64,000 bases of DNA from Aphrophora alni. Lineage: Eukaryota > Arthropoda > Insecta > Hemiptera > Aphrophoridae. Position 1 is the first letter of the stretch. Each line of letters starts with the position of its first letter. Below, in pieces: positions 46,193 through 58,442 of the stretch. The notes under the pieces were generated by a model. That model did no database searches. It had not been told where the DNA came from and saw only the letters and a program-made list of their open reading frames with translations. Made by a program: the position numbers and the translations under genes. Location: the NCBI GenBank assembly GCA_963513935.1, contig OY740767.1:151658431-151722430 (forward strand), given 5' to 3'.

Positions 46193-47090
46193 ACGCTATC
46201 AAATTTTATATGAAACTCAACAAATCTTCCACCGATATATTATATTTTTTAACCAAAGTTTATGAAGATAGGAGATTCCACTCTAAAAAAAACTATGGTT
46301 AGCATAAAGCTTTCAAAGAGGATCGAACAAATGTTGAAGTCAATTTCCGTTCTAGAAGGTCAATTGATCAATAAATGATCAAAATGTATAAGTGGTGTGA
46401 GCTGTGATGGTGATTATTCGCTGATTAACTGATGTAAAAATGGGGTTAGATAAAAATGCAGTTCACAGAATCATTTACATAGGTCCTATGCAAAAAATTA
46501 GTGCAAAACTAGTTCAAACACTTGTCTGAAGAGTCAAAAATGAACCATTTGTTTGGATTTCCTGAAAAGGTTCATAATTGAAACAAATTTCTTGGAAAAA
46601 GTAATAACAGGAGATAAATTATTCGTAGAGTGTTCAAGTACAATCCAGAAAGAAAATGTCAAAACTTAGTCAAATTGGCAGTAAAAAATACCCTTGTCCA
46701 AAGAATGAGCAGATTCAGTAAGGAAACAATGATTTTCATTTGTTTTCAACACCCTTGTTTACAAAAAATGTTTACGTCCAAGACATATAGTTACTTATTG
46801 GAAAAGAAAAATAACTGTCCTATCATGAATCGAGATTTTTTTTCATCAAATAAATTGTAATTACACCTTCTGCAATTATATCATGAAAGTAGTTCAAAAA
46901 TGGGTCCAGCAAGTCTGAAAGAACATTACAGGCAATTAGGTGTTGTACCACATTAACATGCCAGCTTATACTGAACTTTCAATTAGAAAATTATTACTGA
47001 AAAAATCTACCCGCCCTTCCACATTCTCCCTACAGCCCAGATCTAGCTTCATGTCATTTCCTACCTATTACCTAAGTTAAAATAAGTTGA
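46193..47090 (+). pseudogene. Mariner transposase pseudogene (DD34D type)
   Basis: In broken frames: AIKFYMKLNKSSTDI...LTKVYEDRRFHSKK...HKAFKEDRTNVE (the N-terminal HTH part); FLEKVITGDKLFVECSS, where the catalytic Asp is in TGDxxW; a long damaged middle; NMPAYTELSIRKLLLKK (usually DNAPAHT; the second Asp is lost with the preceding bases); LPHSPYSPDLASCHF, which holds the third acidic residue. Many stops. Confidence 0.75.
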
Positions 47091-47309
47091 ATAGTTGTCA
47101 TTTTAGGAGTGTGAAAAGTATACAGAAAATTGTAACCAATATACTCATGGAATATACTTTTGGTGCTGCTACAATCAATGGATAGAAAGTTAGACCATTG
47201 GGTAACTTCTAAGGGTCGTACTTTGTTGAAGATTACTTTTTACTTTAGGTAAGTCTAATATAGATTTAAATAAAACATCAGTATACTTACTTTTGGAACA
47301 AACCTTGTA

Positions 47310-49446
47310 GAAGGGAAGGTGTTACCCGACTCTCCAATGTTACATATCTCACAAATAAATCCAACAGTAGTTAGTCCCCCTCTTCCAAAACTGATCTCCG
47401 ATTCCTATTCTTGGTGTTGACATCACAATTCATTTTTATAAAACCTGATGATGGGGGAATGCTCGAAATTTCAATAATTTAGAAGAATAAGGATTGATTA
47501 TTTAACAAATATATAAATTTAACTAACATACCTTATTATAAGTTGATAGTAGTTCCTTTTGTATTTGTTTATATTAATTAATTAAAGTAGTTCTAAGGCA
47601 AAACAATGAATTTTTATAAATTTAACCCTCAAAATCACAATTCAATTATAAATTATATTCCACCTAAATCAATTTTAGATTATAATGCAATGTGTATTGT
47701 ATGTGATGTGCAATGTTTGTAGCAGCCAAACAAGTTAATGGATTGAAACTAAATTTGGCACAAAGTATTGAATACTGTAGGTTGTCTCATAAATTGTGCT
47801 GAATTAAAACTATAAATCTTTCACAAGTTGTTACTTAGTTTTGATTTATGGTTTAAATTGACTATCACACATGAACAAAATATATATTCGAAATTTCACG
47901 AGGTCTTCAATAATGGATAATTCATTTTTATGCCTCACATCATCATTACGAGATGTTTTTATACTATCAGTCATTCTTAGTACTACCGTACCTTAAACCA
48001 ATTATTTTCTCAATACTTTTTTTATATAGATCACAATCTTCTTTTATTTAGAAAGCAACATTGCTGGTTATTTTTCGTTTTTGATTCTGTAAAGGATGCT
48101 GCAATATTTCACTTTAACTTGAATTATTGATATTGTTTAAAAGAAATAAATTTCTGTGTCACCACTGCTTTAATAAATAATAAGAAAACTAGGGTAAATA
48201 AAGACACAAATACTTAATAGCATCAGGGTCGGAAAGAAACAAGAGAAACTTGGTACGAAAAATGAAAGAGAAGGATCAACCCAAGCCTACATGAAGAAAG
48301 TTGTAGATATACTACGATATCTCTGGATTGTCACAGCCAAATTAACTACAAATGAGCCCCTGAAGGGTTGCCATCTTTCTATATCTAATGGGAAAGAAAT
48401 AATGGATGAACAATCTCAGCCACAAGGTTTGTGATGGATCTGTATGATCTTGTTCCTTTAGCAAGCATGGTTTAAGACTCCACCTCTCTCATTTCAAATT
48501 TGGTGAATGTTAGTCGTTGCTTGAAGCTATGAAGTAGTTAAAAGTCCAAAAATGTATGACAATAAGTTTGCAATCACCACTAGAAATCCTCCCATTCACC
48601 GCAATGAAAGTGAGTGATACCCTCCGCAACAACTTTTTGTTGCCCTCACTAGATTAATACCTATGTAAACTTGTATGGTTCACTAGTACAAACTGGAGCA
48701 AGATAAGTAGCTAGACACTATGGTAACTAAGCTAATTCCAAAGTAAATTACTTTCTTCCTCTTTAAAATTAATTGTAATATAAACAGTGTGATTCTTATA
48801 TCTCCGGATTGTACAACTTTTTAATGTTAGCTACAAAACTAACAAAGATTGGTGACATTTGTTGATTTTATATGTTTGGTTAATCTTGGGGAATGAGTTT
48901 TTGTAATGATGTCATTACTCCACTCCCATCGCCATACACCTGTGCTAGTATGTTAGTTAGTCAATCTGTCAAGAGTCTCATGGAGAATCAGAGGGTCACA
49001 GTAAATCACTTCGGTGGTTATCTCAACAGATGGAAGTATCTTATTCAACCTCCAAAGAGCTATTAAATGTCAAAAGCTGCAGCCATATCGAGTTTGGATA
49101 CTACAAGAATATAAATTTTAATGCAGAAAAGAATGTAGCCTGTTGTGATTGGCTTAAGAGATTCATTTGTAACGATACTTAACAATACTTTTTTTAGTGA
49201 CAAGGTTTATTTAAATGGATATATTAACACATAGAACACTCACATCTGAGGGGAACCCCACCCAATGTACTGTGTCGTCGATTAGATTTGTGTCTGTTAC
49301 AAATTGGAGGACAATTTTCAACATATTTTGTAAAGGTATCTTAAAAACTGTAAATTCTAATGTATAAAATAAATATTGCGTTAAATAACATAAATTTTAC
49401 AATTTCTACATTGAGGTTCATTTTTCATTTAGCGTTTGTAGATTAT
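47310..49446. other. Intergenic; family D copy and debris
   Basis: No gene seen. 47436-47470 carries CCTGATGATGGGGGAATGCTCGAAA, a word type (CTGATGATGG...CCGAAA) common in animal transposon tails and similar to the centre of the foldback at 59585-59825. A family D copy lies at 48185-48345. Confidence 0.4.
48185..48345 (+). repeat. Dispersed repeat family D, copy 6
   Basis: AATACTTAATAGCATCAGGGTCGGAAAG, AACTTGGTACGAAAAATGAAAGAG, CAACCCAAGCCTACATGAAGAAAG and GGATTGTCACAGCC-type words occur in family order (each listed in parts shorter than the whole repeat). Confidence 0.7.
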
Positions 49447-52116
49447 CCCTTTGGCGAGTAAGCACGGAAATTTCCGTGCTATGACACAGACGTTATTATA
49501 GGAGCATGGCAATTACGCTAAAATATACCATAAAAGAGTGGTGGGAAAAAATTTTACTTTTGAACAAAAGACATTATATTTGATTAAAACTACAAGAAAA
49601 CATATATAAAAAATTGAAATTATGATTATTTACAGTTTAAAAAATTTATAGTGTATGATATTGTTCAAAACAAGGATATATTCAAAGGGACGCCTCACAC
49701 TTTGAGCACTCATAGCATGTTTCCTTCCGCTTTGGTAATGATCTTTTAGTATGTTTACACACAAAGCATGGTTGAGAAAGCTTCTTCTTCCGTGACTCAT
49801 TGGAGGGGAGAGGTCTCATGAAGTGGCGACCTTGAAGACGTAGCGGATCACTTTCAATAGTCGGAACACATTAACCACTGTTCCTTGATGTGACATGCCA
49901 TTCTAATAACTGCCTTATTACACTCAGTCTATAGTCCATAATATGCAAATTTGCTTTAGAATTAGATTTCAAAACTTGTTGTTTATACATAAAAAATGCA
50001 TTTAGCACACTGAGATATAAGAAGTGAAAAAACAGTTTTATGTACCATTTGATAGTTTTCCTAGTGCAAACATTGAAGGATGTCATCATATCCGTGTGAT
50101 CAACCGCTCCCATGTTTGCAGTGTAATTTGTAAACAACTTGGTTTTATTTTATTTTTATGAGTCGTCATTTCAGGAGTATCTACTGTAGAAATCATTGTT
50201 ACTGGCCTGCGGACACACCATCGCACAACAACCATTTTTTTACTGTGATGAACAACATATTCGTCCTTTTTCATTTTTTTGGGAAGACGTGGGACGTTTT
50301 TTCTTTTAGATTTTAGAGTGCCACAAGCACCTGTATCCTTATCAAAAATAGCCAATCATAAAGTTCAGGGCTCAAGTACTGGTTATCCATAAAAATAACA
50401 TGGTTTTTACCCAAGTAAGGCTGAATTAGTGTTTTTACAACTTTTGAAGATAAACCTGAATCATTTTCATCTAAATCAATGTTGTTCCCCTTCCCGGTGT
50501 ATACAATAAAATCTAAAATCATGCCTGTAAGGCAGAAGGCAGTCACACAGAACAAAAAGTTTTATACCAAATCTGTTTCATTTTTTAGGCAAGTACTGTC
50601 GGAAAGACAGTCTTCCTTTCCATAACATAAGACTTTCGTCAATCATGAGATTTTGGTGCGGAATGAGAACTGAAGAACTTTTTTTTTAGAGTTTCTATGA
50701 CAGTTCTTATTTTATAAAGTTTATCACCACCATTACAATTCATATTATCATCAAAATGGTGCATTCATCTTAAAGTAAGGTACTTATCTTGGCTAAATAT
50801 CTTTGGAAAAATGGGTGTTTGTAAGAGAGGATCGGTACTCCAATAATGTTTTATATATTTTTTTTTTTTTAGAATGGCCCATAAGTAGTGTTGTGGCAAA
50901 GAAAGTATACATTTCATCTGTATTTGTTGGAACCCATTTGTTCAATTTAGAAAATTCACTCAATACATCCTTAGAACATTGCAAAAATTATTTATTTGTT
51001 TCACTTGCTGTATGGGACACTAGATCAAAATCAAACATCTCCTAAAAAGAATCAATTTCTTTCCAATCATCACCAGTAATTTTGTCAGATACTACAATAC
51101 CAGAATTTGTGTTGTCAAATGTGAATTTTTGAGGATGAAAGTTATCATTATGTTCCCAGTGACAAATAGGACAAATTATTAATTGCATTTTGATCACTAG
51201 CATTATATGTTTCGTTATCATTAGACATACTTAAGGAGTGATTAGATTCATTATTGGGACTACAATCTAATATGTTTTCAAAAAACTCTGATATCTTATT
51301 CTCGTCACTAATGTCAATGTCATTGTCATAAAAAAATTCTTCATCTGAATGAAATATCTCACCGTCATTAGCACTCCACTCATCTTCATCCTGATCTAAC
51401 ACTTCATTCTAATATCTTCACTACGAAGTCTTATGTCAATATCATCACTCATTTCAACAAACACAAATAAATCGTTATAATAAATTTAATATTATATAAT
51501 TTACTAAAAAATAAATAACAAATAAAAACTACGGCAACAAAACAATGATAACAGAACCATTTGTTTACGACTATGAAGACAGCGGCAGACTGACCTTGTG
51601 AAGCTAAAAGAGCGCATAAAATTGGCGCGTTATTATTAATTACCCAGTTCCCGCTAGGCCTCACCATTCCCACTACCTCAAGTATGCCTACTATAAGCTA
51701 ATACATTACAAAATAGAATATTTCAATATTATTGCATTTATTACTAATAGCTTAGGCCAAATTTTAAATTAAGTTGTTACAAGCTACTTAACTTAAAAGT
51801 TAAGTTGTTACAGTTACTGTTAAGCTACTTATGTTGTTACAATTAAATAACTTTACTATACTGACAGAGAGAAAACAATGTTTTATTATTAAAAAAAAAA
51901 AAAAAAAAAAAAACTTTTGCAGAATGTTAAAATGTCAAATCAAATAAGTAAATGAAAATACAAAAGAAAATTCATTAAATATAAAGTTTTTACCCTAGAT
52001 AATGATTTATTTAAAGAGTTTTTAAGCAATTATAGAGTCCATGCTTACTCATTTGGGAACACATGGAAATTTCTGTGCTCACTCATTTGGGATCAAAATG
52101 ATCACTCGCCAAAGGG
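49447..52116 (-). mobile_element. piggyBac-superfamily transposon, full length
   Basis: The left end CCCTTTGGCGAGT (49447-49459) and right end ACTCGCCAAAGGG (52104-52116) are perfect inverted repeats. They abut TTAT and TTGA, each one base from the TTAA target. A subterminal 20-bp palindrome AGCACGGAAATTTCCGTGCT follows the left end, and CATGGAAATTTCTGTGCTCA lies inside the right end, so TIR similarity extends inward. The 2.67-kb element holds one minus-strand transposase pseudogene. A poly(A) run lies at 51891-51913. Confidence 0.85.
49682..51452 (-). pseudogene. piggyBac transposase pseudogene
   Basis: Starts ATG at 51452 (MSDDIDIRLRSEDI, then a frameshift near 51400 into LDQDEDEWSANDGEIF), an acidic N-terminus typical of the family. 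It continues ITGDDWKEIDSF; LSEFSKLNKWVPTN; LYKIRTVIETL; NLMIDESLMLWKGRLSFRQYLPKK with the first catalytic Asp (codon at 50638-50640); VIFMDNQYLSPELYDWL with the second Asp; NMGAVDHTDMMTSF with the third. It ends with a cysteine-rich domain CFVCKHTKR...KETCYECSKCEASL and a TGA at 49682-49684. At least five frameshifts or stops interrupt it. All three catalytic Asp and the C-terminal zinc-binding cysteines remain readable, so it is moderately young. Confidence 0.9.
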
Positions 52117-52134
52117 TTGAGGATCACCCTGTAG

Positions 52135-52335
52135 AATAAGTTAACATCTCTTCATACACAAGTTGAAATACCTTGAAGTGTTTACATACCGTACTAAAAC
52201 TCTCTGCCAAACTGTTCATTGCAAGGATACATTGCAGGAATGATAGGATGTCAAGGAAGGAATGAAGGATCATACTTATTTACATTTTTCCATTATTCCT
52301 GGAATGATGAAGTGTACACCTAGATAGGACACATC
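52135..52335 (+). repeat. Dispersed repeat family F, copy 2
   Basis: See the copy at 40200-40400 for the shared words. It is followed at 52321-52370 by a piece resembling the family D tail (GAATTGTCACACATGCACTC-ACTATAAG). Confidence 0.55.
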
Positions 52336-52599
52336 AGAATTGTCACACATGCACTCACTATAAGTAATAATATTGCTTCTCTTATTATGTTAAGCATTGT
52401 TGACCATTTTTATCTTTGCAAACAAATGTCTCTAATAATAAACAAAAGTATTGTCACTTTTTCATTACACTGCTGAGCTGATCTTCTTAAAACAGTTTTG
52501 ATGGTAAAGATGTCAATGGAGGTTCATGTTGGTGCAAAGTAGTAGCTTGTTTAATCAGGCAACAGAGCACACTAAGGACATGAAAATAACCATCATTTG

Positions 52600-52853
52600 G
52601 GAGGAAAATAGAAAGAGCCAAGGAGGAATCAGTGGTGATCTTTCGATTGAACACAGGACATGACTGCCTGGCAGCTCATCTTAGCAGGATTGGTGTTTAT
52701 ACACTGCGCCAGTAGACCTAGACTATCAAGAATAAAGATCACCTTCTTTAATCCAGGAAACTGGAACCAAAGAGCAGAAACTTGAGTCAGTTGTATAGGG
52801 ATGCTAGAAGGTAAATGAACTGGAATCCACAAAGCTAGCAATAAAACAAAAAT
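52600..52853 (+). pseudogene. LINE 3' fragment (same family as 14881-15747)
   Basis: Reads VVIFRLNTGHDCLAAHLSRIGVYTLRQ, matching YLRLGTGHDCLAAHLKRIHVLD of the younger copy. Near 52790 it continues with LYRDARR-stop and ends in a tail of CAAAAATAATAATAA. The zinc-knuckle region is deleted or scrambled. No duplication was found. Confidence 0.75.
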
Positions 52854-52999
52854 AATAATAAACTAATGTCATCTTTATAATAAAAATAAAGGATAACATA
52901 GAACTACAAACAGTATACAAAATGTATTTATAATAATTAAACTAAATGAGGCAAAACAAAAATCAATAATAATATATTATCATTCACCATAATTACTTA

Positions 53000-53250
53000 T
53001 TGCAGCTCCAATGCTTTTCTCCAATAATTTTCAATATTTTAATAAGTGCAGGACATTCACATGAAACATGTTCTCTATCACATGAAAATCTCAAATGATT
53101 CTATGGATTTTATTTCTTACTGTTTCGAGTGGAAAGACTCTTGGTCATGTACTTCAGATCGGTAAACTCCAACATGCTTTTTCTTTGCCTTTACCTCGAT
53201 TCATACCTTTTATTTATTTATTGAAGTTATTATTTTCCATATTTTTAAAA
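53000..53250 (-). pseudogene. Probable LINE C-terminal fragment
   Basis: The minus strand gives CDREHVSCECPALIKILKII, resembling the ReTxxHxxxxCPAL zinc-knuckle tail of LINE ORF2 proteins. Sequence upstream is too decayed to read. Confidence 0.35.
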
Positions 53251-53532
53251 AATTTATTATATTTAAAATTTATTTAGGTATTTAGCAGCCAGGAGACACG
53301 GGATCATAATATAAAAATACAGTGTTATAAAAACATTAAATATTTATATAGAGAACAAAAATTCATGACTGTTTCATGAATTCCTTTAAAGAAATGCAAT
53401 TTATTTTCTTTTTAATATTTAAAAATGAATATTTACTGACTTTTTACTGAATAAAAATTACTTTTCCTCTGTTATTATTTAAATTTATTTGGAAGACTGG
53501 CACGAATCCTGAAGTATGGTATAGGTAATTTC

Positions 53533-53628
53533 TGGTGATTCAGCAGTTTGAGAAAACTTTGATTTTAAATGCATAGATTGTATTTTCTTTGTGTTATATC
53601 TATGTACCCAACTCTGGTCTGTTTCAAC
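53533..53628 (-). pseudogene. Mariner transposase scrap
   Basis: ETDQSWVHRYNTKKIQSMHL resembles TGDESWVHHYDPETKRQSMEW, the region of the first catalytic Asp in mariner transposases. It lies within a longer open frame (53485-53832) whose other parts are unrecognisable. Confidence 0.5.
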
Positions 53629-54639
53629 ATTAAACTTAGAATACATAAAACACAAAATATAAATGGGAAAAGAAGTTAAAATATTTAGTTTTTTTTTAAA
53701 GAAAAAACAGCATGAGTTTTTGGATTTCTTTCGGAATATAGACCGACCTGCATACTTTTGAATTAGGTAATGTCCCCTTCGATGCATTACTCTATATTGT
53801 ACATGACAGTAAAACAGACCATAATATCCCATTCTCAGAACTAGTAAAGTTCCTACTTGCCATTGTTTATCCTAATTATTAAAATTATATCTATAACAAA
53901 TTTAAGAAGTTATTTTAGGGCAACCCATACTTGAACATACATTAAGGGTAAACATTATTTGTAAATTTTACAAAGTTATAAACATTTTTTGGTAGAAGAA
54001 ATAAAAACACAAATGGTTTTTACTATATTTATTTGATTGATGTACTTTATACAAATTATATATATATTTTTTAATAACCGTAAAAAATACAACATTACAA
54101 ATGCAAATTCTACAAACAAAAATTTATTTTTATACTTTTCTTCTTAAATACAAAAAATAAAATTGAAATCTTTTATATTAAATTTTACTTTTTGTAATAT
54201 AAAAACAAAAAAATTAATGTTGGTTCTACTTCATATGAATTTATCCATTAGAAATTACCTATTTTTATAGAAATCATCCATCGAAAAGAGATTATTTCTT
54301 AGTGACTATTTACACGTTTTTTGCCATTGGTACTCAAGAAGTAAATAAAAAAACAAATTAAATAATAACAAATACTTATATTTCCAAATCATGTAACAAC
54401 AATCGACAACATCTATAATTTTATACGTATACATCTTTCTTTTATGAAAAACAATTTGAAGAGATATACACTAAAAGTAAAAAAAAACACAAATTACTAA
54501 AGATGTACATAATTTACATACAAATTAAACATTTGTAAAATTCATGAAACGGTTAGGGCTTTCTATAGAATAAAACTAAATCTAGCAATTACACAAGTTA
54601 GACCTTGTTGTTTTAAAACAAAAACCTCTCTTATTACCT

Positions 54640-54845
54640 AAAAACAAGAAGAAATAAAATAGAGACCCCTAGCCCTTGAATACTCTAGTAACTTCAGAGT
54701 TGAAAGAGAATAAGAGTTGGTTATGGAACACCAGAAGGAAAGATATGAAAGAGAGGTATCTAACCCAGAATTACATGAAGAAAGGTATAGATCCTGTTAG
54801 GTACTTTGGAATTGTCACATCCATTCTCACTATAACCATTGATTT
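54640..54845 (+). repeat. Dispersed repeat family D, copy 7
   Basis: AAATAGAGACCCCTAGCCC, TTGAATACTCTAGTAACTTC, AAGAGTTGGTTATGGAACACC, ACATGAAGAAAGGTATAGAT and GGAATTGTCACATCC-type words occur in order. This is the cleanest copy for building a consensus. Confidence 0.75.
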
Positions 54846-55078
54846 TACTTAGATATAAATTTAATGCTATAAATGAAAAATCACAATGATCTTGGAAAGG
54901 ATTGGAGTGATTTAACTGAAAAACTCAGTTTAGTACCAGTTAGTTATTAAATTGGTTTCTTAAAGTTTGCAAATGTGTGTCATTACAGAATTAATAAAAT
55001 CCTTTCAATTATGGAAGCAGGGAAGCCAAAATAAAAATCTAGAGTTCTATCAAATTTAAGATGGAGTAAGCCTGGAAA

Positions 55079-55095
55079 TAATAATAATAATAATA

Positions 55096-55147
<52 letters not shown>
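55079..55147. repeat. Compound microsatellite (AAT)n(ATT)n(AT)n
   Basis: AAT units (55079-55097), then ATT units (to about 55111), then about 18 AT units. The first two parts are self-complementary. Confidence 0.95.
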
Positions 55148-55151
<4 letters not shown>

Positions 55152-56440
55152 AGTGCATATATATCAAAGTGCAAATAATAGATCCAAAAATTATAGGAAT
55201 GGAAAATGTTAGTGTGTTGTATTAAGAGAATATCATATAAATTTCTTCTCTTTTTAAATATAAGAGCAGAAATTAAAAACTCAGTTTAAAAAAATAATAA
55301 CAACTAATGTGGATAAAAAACTTATGGAAAAATTTAACTGTAAACCATTGTTGTAACCAGTCTTATTTACAAGAATCTATAGATATCAAATTCTATATTT
55401 CCTATATTTCTCCATGTTAATCCTGTTTTTTTAAAGATAGTTTAAAAAAAAAAAAATTCCATTAACACAAAACTAAACAAACACAATTTTCTTACACATA
55501 CCACACCCTAGTTTGTAAAACATTTTATTTCCTTCTGAACAGTTTCAACTATGAAAATAGACTACAAATACAAAGTAGAGGCATTTAAAAAAATATATTG
55601 ACTATTATCTCCACCCAGTAAGAGAATAAGATGGTGCTGCTATCTACGGTGGTTTTACTAGCCAATACTGGTTGCTGGCCTTGATATGCTTGTTAGCAGC
55701 TGCTGCTTCTGGCGGGCTTACTTTCAAACAATGTTTTTCATTGAAAATATTGCTATTCATTTCCTTATTTATTTTCATAATATGATAAAGTTATCTTGTA
55801 TGCCAATTCAATCAGAATTAACAATTAAAATAATGCCAGACCTAGCATAGCCAACTGTAGGGAACTAATATTTTAGAATTTATGTTTATTCTTTGCACGG
55901 TTCCAATAACTTTGTTATTGTTACATTTATGTATTAAAATTTATTTTAAAACTTATAGGTTTATTATAATATTAATAATGATACTTTTAACTTTTGTAAG
56001 CATTATTGAAATAAAAATTATGTGATTACCATACTTTGAAATGTTTTTATGTCAATACTATATGTTTGTCATTTGAAAATATTTTACTATTCAATTATTT
56101 CAATACAGTTTCTAAATAAATTATTTAATAGTGTCATGATGTCAACAGTTTTATTTTAAGAATTTGACATTATGTAATATTCTAAAATATGAACTGAAGT
56201 TTTAACGTGAACTGAACAATTTGGCAACGTAGTACTGTACTGTTCAAAAATAGTGATCAAGGCCATCTTTATTTATTCAAGACTTAATAAACAAATAACG
56301 TAGTCTCGTTGAAAGAAGGTATTGCACTTGTCCTTCATTACTTTCAAGGAAGAACAAATATTTCTGATTTTGAAAGAAAGCACAAAACATCCCCAAGCCA
56401 CTTGGAATAGATATTGTGATGGTTGCTGTTCCCTGCTGTT

Positions 56441-56779
56441 TCGACCCGTTGCGCCCCTCCCTTATACTGCCTCCCCTTCAAACAATGACATGGACTAGTC
56501 CTGTGTAGACTCGATCTCATGCTCGGCATTGGTTTACCAATACATTGCTCTGTCTACAAGCTGGTTGGCGAGTCCATATTCACGATCCGCTCCCGCCAGC
56601 GTGATGCGTGACGTCACTTGTTGTAGAATAGTGTTCTAGCTAAGGTGTAATGTGCAGTGTTGAAAATAAGGAATTTGTTGTTACGTGATTATTATGTGTT
56701 AGTGAGTGAATATTTTTTTCATTATTTTTTTGTGATGCAACGTGAAAACTTATGTCCCAAATGAAGAGTCTAGAACAAG
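56441..56779 (+). promoter_or_regulatory. Putative spen promoter / 5' UTR region
   Basis: Between 56441 and 56640 the sequence is clearly richer in G+C than the surroundings (GCGCCCCTCCC, GCTCCCGCCAGCG). It sits immediately upstream of the spen start codon and contains a consensus CRE. No TATA box is obvious. Transcription start not determined. Confidence 0.5.
56609..56616. promoter_or_regulatory. Consensus cAMP-response element TGACGTCA
   Basis: A perfect 8-bp palindromic CREB/ATF site, in GCGTGACGTCACTTG, 164 bp before the spen ATG. By chance it would occur about once per 65 kb, or less in A+T-rich DNA; placement at a promoter supports function. Confidence 0.5.
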
Positions 56780-56862
56780 ATGGTTAGAGAGACTCGTCAT
56801 CTTTGGGTCGGAAATTTACCCGAAAATATCCGAGAGGACCGGATTCGAGACCACTTCAAACG
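56780..56862 (+). CDS. spen: Split ends (SPEN) coding exon 1; gene continues beyond window
   Basis: Spen is a nuclear RNA-binding transcriptional corepressor with N-terminal RRMs and a C-terminal SPOC domain. Only the start of the first RRM is here: RHLWVGNLPENIRE is the RNP2-type strand and helix 1, ending DHFKR with two bases of the last codon at a GTAGGA donor (56863). The start MVRET immediately before is the characteristic beginning of animal SPEN proteins. The ATG context is AAGATGG. The usual next residues (YGRVxSVK) are not found to 64000, so intron 1 exceeds 7.1 kb. A related protein, spenito, does not begin this way. Confidence 0.88.
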
Positions 56863-58442
56863 GTAGGATTTACTTAATTTCATAATATTAGTGATGAAAT
56901 TAATATTTAACTAGTAGTCTTTCAATAAGGTATAGTGTTGTGTAGTTTTGGATTAGTTTTCATTGATGAATATGGTAGCGTAAAGTAACAATAGTAAAAC
57001 TAGGCTTATAAGTTATAGTCAAAACAAAATGTCTGCCATTAATTTATTTGTAAACATTTGTAATGGACTATTACAATACTCTTAGTCATACTATGTTTTG
57101 TCTAGCTAAAGCATTATACATAATGCCTACACCATTTCTCTTGTATTGTGGTATTTAATATAAATGTAAGTTATGTTTAAAATATTTGTAAGTTTAGGAT
57201 CTTGGCCTAGGCTAATCTAAAACAACTGATTTTAGGGGAAAATAATTGTTTTTTTTTTTTTTTTTTTTAAATCATGATACTGTACAAGGTTCTTTAGAGA
57301 ACTAACCACAATTTTAATTACAACATTTTTATTCTGTAATTTTACTAAACCTAGGCTAGCCTATGAACAACCTACATAGTAGCAAATTTGATGTCTTACC
57401 TGCACCCCTAATTATATTAAACAATGATAAACGTTAACTTTTAATAGGCTACTATCTAAACTGTTGGACCTATAATTTTTAGAATCTACCTATGTCTAGC
57501 CTTATATTTGTTAGGACTATTTGAAATGCCTGATTATATTTTAATTCAATTTAATAAAAAGAAATCTTGGCTAGTGAGTGGTATTCTATAAAACAGTAGT
57601 AGCCTAGGGCTATGTGTAGATCAATTTAGACATAACTTATTTTATTTCTTGTGTGATATAATTGAGCAAGTAGAAGCAGGTGCTCAGTAGTTGAATAGGT
57701 ATATAAGGCTAGAAGTAAGGATTAACCCCCTTTAAAATCAGGTCCAGCTTTCATTTTAATATTAGTTTGCAGCATATTTATTTTAGACCTAATCATTTAG
57801 GCTAGGATAGTTTTATAGGTCTACATTATTTACAGTACATTTTGGACTCAATTTTGTGTTTAAATCTTTGTTATTTATATTTGCCAAATTTTTATAGTTC
57901 TACAGTATCAAAATAATATAGTTTTGAAGGAGGTCTATTACAACACTCTAAACCACAGCCAGACTTTACAAATATACAGTACAGTAACAAAATGTGATAA
58001 AAACAAAATAAAAAAAATTGCCAGACTTGTTTTTTCTGCAAACACTATATAATTTATTTATGAATATGGACAAATTTACTTGCATGTCAATAACCTAAAC
58101 CAAATACCAAGTCCTAAATTTTAAACTTTCAATAAGACGAAAATTATGATTTCCTCTAAATTTGCTCCAATGGTTTTGAGAAAATGCCTCTAATAACCCA
58201 AACCCAATTTTAGGCCACCATCTCTCCAAACCAGCATGTTTAATAGTGACTCAGTTGTTTGGGTCCTTAGAACCTACATTTTGCAAATTTTATCAATAAC
58301 ATTGGCCCCAATTTTGAGTTTTCGTCTTATTGTAGACCCTTTAAATTGTGAGCTTGTTTGGTTATGTTCAACAAAGTTTCTGCAATGCTTAATAATCTAC
58401 TATATTGTATAGATACAGCATTTTTTTACATATTTAATGATT

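Larger units (their letters stand above)
41171..47309 (+). mobile_element. Mariner element split by a Helitron
   Basis: The left end (41171-41201, GTTATGTCCCAAAAGTAAGT, GTACTGAT) is matched in reverse complement at the right end (47277-47309, ATCAGTATACTTACTTTTGG, AACAAACC). A mariner transposase pseudogene lies just inside the right half (46193-47090). Mariners are about 1.3 kb; the 6.1-kb span is explained by the Helitron in its 5' untranslated part. With the Helitron removed, the size and order are normal. Confidence 0.65.
53833..56440. other. Intergenic, spen upstream region
   Basis: Family D copy (54640-54845) and a compound microsatellite (55079-55147). A short GC-richer patch at 55627-55720 reads through on both strands but has no recognisable motif. 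No gene is supported. Confidence 0.4.

Noticed and set aside
53095..53277. 60-codon plus-strand frame
   Set aside because: It is the reverse of the weak LINE C-terminal fragment and has no motif.
55627..55720. GC-richer open stretch as an exon
   Set aside because: Alanine/leucine-rich reading on both strands, no splice-supported neighbour and no recognised motif.
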